Shown piece after piece: positions 16,605 through 20,589 of a DNA stretch of 20,589 nt. Source of the stretch: an uncultured Acidobacteriota bacterium (GTDB lineage Bacteria > Acidobacteriota > Terriglobia > Terriglobales > Acidobacteriaceae); assembly GCA_903832475.1 (NCBI GenBank), contig CAILBQ010000512.1:1-20589 (forward strand), written 5' to 3'. The notes beneath the pieces are model-generated. The model saw nothing but the letters and a program-made list of their open reading frames with translations, had not been told where the DNA came from and made no database searches. Each line of letters starts with the position of its first letter. The stretch's first letter is position 1. The position numbers were made by a program, and so were the translations under genes.

Positions 16605-16618
16605 AGTACTTAAGTACT
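16605..16618. promoter_or_regulatory. Perfect 14-bp palindrome after the histone-like gene
   Basis: AGTACTTAAGTACT is a perfect, loop-free palindrome 7 bases past the stop codon. With no central loop it is a poor RNA hairpin and more like a binding site for a dimeric protein. It is AT-rich compared with its surroundings. No protein can be assigned to it. Confidence 0.55.
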
Positions 16619-16627
16619 GTGAGAGAT

Positions 16628-16652
16628 AGCCGCGGTCGACTGGACTGCGGCT
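16628..16652 (+). terminator. Terminator-like hairpin after the histone-like gene
   Basis: AGCCGCGGTC (16628-16637) pairs with GACTGCGGCT (16643-16652) over 10 bp, including one G-U pair, around a 5-base loop. It begins 30 bases after the stop codon. The following bases, TGATCGCTTCC, are only weakly T-rich, so termination may be inefficient. The stem also forms on the minus strand, where it would lie past the end of the 534-residue regulator gene. Confidence 0.5.
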
Positions 16653-16786
16653 TGATCGCTTCCCGGGCAGCCGCTTCAGCCTGTGTCCTCGCGAATTACT
16701 GCGCGCGAAGCGACCATGCATCTTAAATTAACAAGTCCGCTGATCGACCGCCTACTCACCGCCAGCTTGCACTTAGTCGAAAGAAC

Positions 16787-16795
16787 TTATCCACC
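16787..16795 (+). promoter_or_regulatory. DnaA-box-like site, one mismatch
   Basis: TTATCCACC differs from the DnaA box TTATCCACA at the last base. It shares the 10-mer ACTTATCCAC with the perfect site near 16303. It lies 20 bases past the stop codon of the minus-strand regulator gene, on the far side of the histone-like gene. Confidence 0.3.
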
Positions 16796-16815
16796 CAGGC
16801 TAAGTTCAGATACAG

Positions 16816-18420
16816 CTACCAGAAGGTAAACGCCCGCACCTGCGGCGGTCCCGCATGACCGTCGATCACCTGCGTCTCGATCACCGCCTCCATGTTCATC
16901 GTGCGCCAGTTCGCCGGAGCTTTTTCCAGTAAGTTCGCCAGGTCCGCGGGATTCGAAATCAACTCCCCTGCCGCCTCCGTACCCTCTTCTGAAATCCCTG
17001 CGGCAATCACCACTGGCTGCCCCGTCATCGAGTCGTGATACCGCGCCACGATCGCATAATCGCGAGCCAGCTTCTCATAGGGTTGATCCCACGCCGTGAA
17101 CCACTCGGTCTTTCCCTGCTTGCCCGCACCCTGTCCATCCTGCTTGGGCTTGCGATCCAGGATGAACGCGTTACCATCGATCGAGTCAAACCCAAATCTC
17201 AAATCCCGCGTCAGCCGCATCGTCCAAAGATTGTCATAAGCTCCGATCAGCACCGCCGGCCCCTCGCGCAGTTGCGCAAACGAAGCCTCCGACGCAGCCG
17301 ACACGCGAAAGCTTTTCTCCTGTCGCTGCAAAATCGCCGACATCCGCGTCAGCGTCACCACATCCGCCAGCGCAAACAGCCCCGACTGCCGCAGCCTGAA
17401 ATACAACGGCTCCGTCAACTTCGGATGCTGAATGGTCTGCGCCGGGTCGGTATCCCCGCTCGAGTCCCGCGCCGGTTCGCCCAGGCAAAACGTCACCGTC
17501 GCCGGACCCGCCGTCATCGGCGCCCAGAAATCGTCCAACGCCTGGTTTGCCGCTCGCCCCGCCGCCTCATTCGCTGAAACCTTCACCTGCGACTGCCGGT
17601 ATGCATGCAGCCAGTACCCACCCGCCAGGCCCAGCGAGAGCGCCAACGCCGCCAGCAAAAAATTGATCACCAGCACACTTGAAGTCGAGTGCCCTGCCCG
17701 CTGCGGACCGGTGCCCACCCGTCCCGCACCCACATGTTCCGCGTCTGGGTGCTGCGTGTCCTGCCTTCCCGCCGCTAAAGGCTCCTGTCGAACCAATGGG
17801 GAGACATTCAAGGCGGGAGACCTCAGGCTCGACTCCGCAGCCAGCCCTTCCGCCCCTTCTTTCGCGTCCACCGGCGCGTCGGTCTCCACGGGTACGATCT
17901 TCTGAAATACCGGCACGTACGAACCCGTCGGCAACTCGATCCGAATCTCTTCACCATGCGCGGGATCGTAGTAGTACTGCGCCAGCCGTTTCCGTATCTC
18001 TCCCGCCGTCACCCTCACCACCGGGTCGGCATTCGCATCGTACCCCGGCGCCCGACCGAACACCTCCATTCCGATCAAGCGTTCCTTCACCTGGTCCGCG
18101 TTTCCCTCCAGCGTCTGCTCCACCACAAATCGCAGCAAGGCCGGGTAACGCTTGCTCTGAAAAAACAGCGAGTGCACCAGCAGCAGATCTAGCTGAGCTC
18201 GAACCGCCGCCTTGTCGTCCCCGCTCTGCGGCTGCCACGGTTCATACGTCAGCCTGCCCGGCCCATATGTCGGGCGCACGACGGCAGCGTTCGTCTCCGC
18301 CGTCGTCTTTTGGTTGGATTCCACTCCCAGCTTTGCTCCGAGACCGTATGATACGGGCCGATTTGCCCCATGTCCACTGATCAATCGCCAACCCAGCCCC
18401 GCAAACCCTGGCGCTGCCAT
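16816..18420 (-). CDS. Probable membrane-anchored one-component regulator
   Basis: This 534-residue protein has a cytoplasmic N-terminal module at about residues 73-172 with the signature RYPALLRFVVEQTLEG, VKERLIGMEVFGR, ADPVVRVTAGEIRKRLAQYY and IELPTGSYVPVF. This module is common in proteins labelled adenylate cyclase or hypothetical in several phyla and is thought to be winged-helix-like. A Pro/Ala/Gly-rich linker leads to one membrane helix at about 247-271. The C-terminal about 260 residues would then be extracytoplasmic and match no domain I can name. The layout resembles ToxR/CadC-type regulators, but DNA binding is inferred. The ATG follows GAGGG at 4-base spacing. A GTG at 18324, preceded by GGAG, is a possible shorter start. 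No cyclase catalytic domain is visible. Confidence 0.75.
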   Translation of the reverse strand: MAAPGFAGLGWRLISGHGANRPVSYGLGAKLGVESNQKTTAETNAAVVRPTYGPGRLTYEPWQPQSGDDKAAVRAQLDLLLVHSLFFQSKRYPALLRFVVEQTLEGNADQVKERLIGMEVFGRAPGYDANADPVVRVTAGEIRKRLAQYYYDPAHGEEIRIELPTGSYVPVFQKIVPVETDAPVDAKEGAEGLAAESSLRSPALNVSPLVRQEPLAAGRQDTQHPDAEHVGAGRVGTGPQRAGHSTSSVLVINFLLAALALSLGLAGGYWLHAYRQSQVKVSANEAAGRAANQALDDFWAPMTAGPATVTFCLGEPARDSSGDTDPAQTIQHPKLTEPLYFRLRQSGLFALADVVTLTRMSAILQRQEKSFRVSAASEASFAQLREGPAVLIGAYDNLWTMRLTRDLRFGFDSIDGNAFILDRKPKQDGQGAGKQGKTEWFTAWDQPYEKLARDYAIVARYHDSMTGQPVVIAAGISEEGTEAAGELISNPADLANLLEKAPANWRTMNMEAVIETQVIDGHAGPPQVRAFTFW

Positions 18421-18495
18421 TTTCCCTCAGGAAAGCCTCCCTGTCTGTGTTTTCGCCGTCCTCGCCGCCCCTCCCCTCTTAAGCCGCCCAACAAT

Positions 18496-18538
18496 CACAG
18501 GTATAGAACCTGTGCACCTACCCGATAGAACTTGTGCA
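18496..18538 (-). promoter_or_regulatory. Phased direct repeats with an inverted repeat (candidate operator)
   Basis: ATAGAACCTGTGCA (18503-18516) and ATAGAACTTGTGCA (18525-18538) match at 13 of 14 positions and start 22 bases apart, about two helical turns. A perfect inverted repeat, CACAGGT-ATAGA-ACCTGTG (18496-18514), overlaps the first copy. The nearest edge is 76 bases upstream of the membrane-regulator start codon, a normal operator distance. The regulator itself is a candidate binder. No clear -35/-10 pair is seen. Confidence 0.55.
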
Positions 18539-18574
18539 AGCCGCCCCCATGACTACGATGAGGAGGAACTTCAC
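18518..18574 (-). CDS. Possible 18-codon leader peptide
   Basis: A GTG at 18574 has GGAGG 5 bases upstream and opens an 18-codon frame reading MKFLLIVVMGAACTSSIG. It has a basic start, a hydrophobic core and a cysteine, like a cut-short lipoprotein signal. The GGAGG can pair with CCTCC just after the start codon, which would mask the ribosome binding site. The frame ends inside the phased repeats upstream of the membrane-regulator gene. It could be a leader peptide, a relic of a lost lipoprotein gene or chance. There is no homology evidence. Confidence 0.2.
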   Translation of the reverse strand: MKFLLIVVMGAACTSSIG

Positions 18575-18612
18575 TGGAACCTCCGCGGTGAGGATTGGCA
18601 GAAATCGCGTAA

Positions 18613-18824
18613 GCTGTTTCCCGAACAAGCCAGCATGATGCCGTTTCCGGCATCCGAAGGGCAAAGCCGTGCAGCGGTCTGCACACGCCGCGTCCTTCAC
18701 TGGAGTGGTAAGTCGGCTGCAGGGAAGAGGAGCCCTGCTTCAGGCGTCGGGAATCCGGGGTACCGCAGGGACTGTCAAACGATGTGCTCGGCCGCTTGTC
18801 TCTCCGTTTCCAGGGGCAAGCGGC
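18613..18824 (-). ncRNA. Candidate structured RNA in the regulator's upstream region
   Basis: Five hairpins lie within 212 bases of non-coding DNA. They are GCCGCTTG/CAAGCGGC (18791-18824, 8 bp), GCAGGG/CCCTGC (18719-18738), GTGCAG/CTGCAC (18669-18684), GATGCCG/CGGCATC (18637-18654, 7 bp) and a bulged stem at 18613-18630. On the minus strand the fourth is capped by a GAAA tetraloop, which favours that strand. The region lies between the cysteine-hydrolase stop and the membrane-regulator start, so it could be a long 5' leader or a free RNA. I could not match it to cobalamin, cyclic-di-GMP, 6S, RNase P or tmRNA consensus features. GC-rich DNA forms hairpins by chance, so confidence is limited. 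Confidence 0.35.
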
Positions 18825-18851
18825 ATTTTCTACGCCTTGGCTACCCCTCCG

Positions 18852-19433
18852 CTACTGCGAAACCTTCCCCACCCACCGCCGCACTACCGGCGCCGCATCT
18901 GCCGGACCTTCCCCGTTCTCTCCACGCCCCGTCCGGAATCCCCAGTCGTTCTCCACCACCAGACCCGCCGGTGTCATCTCTCCGTACGCCGAAACCGTCC
19001 TCCGCGCCGCCACCACCACGCCCACATGCCCATAAACCGGGCCGTGAGCCTGCGCAATGACATCTCCCGGCAAAGCCAGTTCTCGCGCCATCGGCCGCGA
19101 CCATCCTGCGATCTCCACACGCGAATCGGCCCACTCGTGTGCGCTCGGGTCGCGCGGCACCACCCCAAAATGCCCCGGCACCTTCGGCCGCGGATGCCCT
19201 GACGCCACAATCCAATCTGCTACGGCCTGATTGCATTTGTTGCTTCCCGGCCGGTACCACCCATTCCACTTGGCCGCCTCGTACTTCGTCTCCCCCACCG
19301 ATCCGGCCGCCACTTCCGCCAGCGGCCTCACCGTATCCACACGGCGATTCTCCATCCACCACCCCACCGAAACCAGCAGCGTCAAACCCACCAGACCCAT
19401 CCTCCACAATCCTCGCCGCATGATCCGCTGCAC
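18852..19433 (-). CDS. Membrane-anchored NlpC/P60- or CHAP-like cysteine hydrolase
   Basis: This 193-residue protein has a membrane helix at about residues 10-27 (LWRMGLVGLTLLVSVGWW) and an extracytoplasmic catalytic domain. RPGSNKCNQAVADWI gives the probable nucleophile Cys67. PGDVIAQAHG and YGHVGVVV give the probable catalytic His136, and ENDWGFR may supply the third residue. This order fits papain-fold peptidoglycan amidases and endopeptidases, and the KCN motif recalls type VI secretion amidase effectors. No secretion or immunity gene is nearby, and the helix suggests an own-wall enzyme. I chose the GTG at 19433 because GGAGG lies 4 bases upstream; an ATG at 19421 would put it 16 bases away. 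It probably cuts peptidoglycan peptides. Confidence 0.75.
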   Translation of the reverse strand: MQRIMRRGLWRMGLVGLTLLVSVGWWMENRRVDTVRPLAEVAAGSVGETKYEAAKWNGWYRPGSNKCNQAVADWIVASGHPRPKVPGHFGVVPRDPSAHEWADSRVEIAGWSRPMARELALPGDVIAQAHGPVYGHVGVVVAARRTVSAYGEMTPAGLVVENDWGFRTGRGENGEGPADAAPVVRRWVGKVSQ

Positions 19434-19544
19434 CTGGCCTCCAAATCTTCGCGTTCAAACATCTCACAACCGCGGGACCACCCAATCTTCATTGCACAGC
19501 GTTACCAATTCAGAGAGTCGACTAGTCTGGAAGAGGAACCCTCA

Positions 19545-19600
19545 ACAGCCCCACCCTGGGTGCCCCATATCTCCCCGCGTTCCGTGCGGGGGGGTGTGGG
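19545..19600. other. GC-rich palindromic element 3' of the serine hydrolase gene
   Basis: The spacer between the serine-hydrolase stop and the cysteine-hydrolase start holds CACCC-T-GGGTG near 19551-19562. A 6-bp stem CCCCGC-GTTCCGT-GCGGGG (19573-19591) follows, with extra G/C pairing outside it. The stem begins 36 bases past the hydrolase stop on the minus strand, so it may end or protect that transcript, though no U-tract follows. 'CCACCCTGGGTGCCCCAT' resembles repeated intergenic sequence I associate with acidobacteria. Confidence 0.4.
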
Positions 19601-19626
19601 ATAGAGTTAACCTCCCGTGTACCACG

Positions 19627-20589
19627 CTACCGCCGTCGATGTCTCCGCACCCGTTTCACTGCCACCTTCCGCTCCGGCTCCGGCAGCGGCGGCAACCCCG
19701 CCACCGCCAGCAGCAGCTTGTTCGCCGCGTTGTATAGATTCAAATGGCTCTCCACCCCATCGGTTGCCGCGAAAAATACCGCAGCCCGCCGCGCCGGATT
19801 GATCGCGATATACGTCTCGTACCCCGCGCCTCCGCCCGTCTTCTCCACCAGGTGCGATTCCGTGTCCACGCCCAGCAGATGAATCCACCCCAGCCCCACC
19901 CCGGTCGGCTCCCCCGCATGATCCAGCCCCTTCTCGCTCACCAGCTTCGCCGGCTGCAGGTACACCGCCTGCGCCGCCGCCCCCTGCTTCAGCAGCCCCG
20001 TCCCCACCAGGTACTTCAACCACAGCGTCATATCCGCCGCTGTCGAATACAGCCCGGAACTCCCCTCCGTCTGCTCTGTCACCGTGCAACCGCCCTCCTC
20101 ATGCGACCCCATCAGCAAGCGCGCGCACTGCCCCGCACTGGGGTACAACGTCGTCTGCCCCATGTTCAGCGGATCCAGCGTCCGCTCCGCCAGCAGCCGC
20201 GCAAACGGCTTGCGCCCCGCCGTCGCCAGCGCATCGCTCAAAAAATCAAACGTCACATTCGAATACAGCGCCGCCGTCCCGGGAACACTCCTCAACTTCT
20301 GATTCGGTAGCCATCTCCACCGTGTCCGGTAGTCCGGGAACGTGAAATGCGCGGTATTCGGCGGCCCGCTCCCCAGCTCCCGCGGCAGCCCCGACGTATG
20401 CGTCGCCATATCCAGCATTGTGATCGCGCTCCCTCGCTTCGGCACCACCACCCCACGCGGCGCATACCGCTGCAGCGGATCATCCAGCTTGACCGTCTTG
20501 TCCGCCACCATCTTGGCCAGCACGTCTGTCGTAAAAATCTTCGTCAGCGAACAAAGCCGTACCACCGAATCCTTCGTCGGAACCTGGCC
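19627..20589 (-). CDS. Beta-lactamase-fold serine hydrolase, 5' end outside the window
   Basis: The visible 320 residues belong to the class C beta-lactamase/penicillin-binding-protein-like serine hydrolase family; the first part of the protein lies beyond the window edge. The S-x-x-K motif is SLTK (visible residues 14-17). THTSGLP follows, the Y-x-N motif is YSN (near 109), and the third motif is KTGG (near 250) rather than the commoner HTGG. All three catalytic motifs are present, so the enzyme should be active on an ester or beta-lactam-like substrate. Without the N-terminus no signal peptide can be judged. The protein ends in a strongly basic tail, VKRVRRHRRR. Esterase or peptidase activity is more likely than antibiotic resistance. 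Confidence 0.9.
   Translation of the reverse strand, partial: GQVPTKDSVVRLCSLTKIFTTDVLAKMVADKTVKLDDPLQRYAPRGVVVPKRGSAITMLDMATHTSGLPRELGSGPPNTAHFTFPDYRTRWRWLPNQKLRSVPGTAALYSNVTFDFLSDALATAGRKPFARLLAERTLDPLNMGQTTLYPSAGQCARLLMGSHEEGGCTVTEQTEGSSGLYSTAADMTLWLKYLVGTGLLKQGAAAQAVYLQPAKLVSEKGLDHAGEPTGVGLGWIHLLGVDTESHLVEKTGGGAGYETYIAINPARRAAVFFAATDGVESHLNLYNAANKLLLAVAGLPPLPEPERKVAVKRVRRHRRR

Noticed and set aside
16303..16795. Replication origin, suggested by two DnaA-box-like sites
   Set aside because: Only one perfect and one imperfect site nearly 500 bases apart, no AT-rich unwinding region, and no dnaA, dnaN, gyrB or parAB nearby.
18613..18824. Known riboswitch or RNA (cyclic-di-GMP, cobalamin, tmRNA, RNase P, 6S)
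   Set aside because: Fragments such as GCAAAGCC or GGGAA occur on the plus strand, but the conserved order and spacing of those classes are absent, and no CCA end or tag sequence is seen.
19627..20589. Antibiotic-resistance beta-lactamase
   Set aside because: The motifs fit the broad serine hydrolase family equally well, and the third motif and basic tail are not those of a known resistance enzyme. The N-terminus is missing.

Overview
The window looks like chromosomal DNA of an acidobacterium, most likely class Terriglobia. It is GC-rich. It carries a PadR regulator next to an 'acidobacterial duplicated orphan permease', a giant Asp-box/choice-of-anchor-D protein ending in a membrane-hairpin Ig module, and short palindromic intergenic repeats of the kind scattered through such genomes. 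No rRNA, tRNA, CRISPR array or intact insertion sequence was found. The placement rests on family recognition, not a search.

Layout. Bases 1-431 are non-coding, with REP-like palindromes. Bases 432-3526 (minus) hold padR and a two-module ABC-type permease. A near-perfect palindrome overlaps the padR promoter and start, and a 7-bp tandem repeat lies between the two genes. Bases 3731-8607 (minus) hold a GNAT acetyltransferase, an exported M28 metallopeptidase, an exported CocE/NonD serine hydrolase and a VOC protein, closely spaced and probably at least partly co-transcribed. The two exported enzymes suggest peptide or amino-ester breakdown in the cell envelope. Bases 8878-16023 (plus) are one gene for a 2381-residue secreted protein: lipoprotein-type signal, Asp-box beta-propeller region, twelve Cys-paired Ig-like repeats, and a last Ig-like domain split by a membrane hairpin that ends in a second lipobox. 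Bases 16334-16597 (plus) encode a small Lys/Ala-rich, histone-like protein. Its flanks share short repeats that include DnaA-box-like sites.

Bases 16816-18420 (minus) encode a probable membrane-anchored one-component regulator. Its upstream region holds two phased 14-bp direct repeats and a hairpin-rich stretch that could be a structured RNA. Bases 18852-19433 (minus) encode a membrane-anchored NlpC/P60- or CHAP-like cysteine hydrolase. Bases 19627-20589 (minus) are the 3' part of a beta-lactamase-fold serine hydrolase that runs off the window.

The parts most worth a second look are the split Ig/lipobox terminus of the giant protein, the hairpin-rich leader of the membrane regulator with its phased repeats, the padR operator/promoter, and the repeat-flanked histone-like gene.
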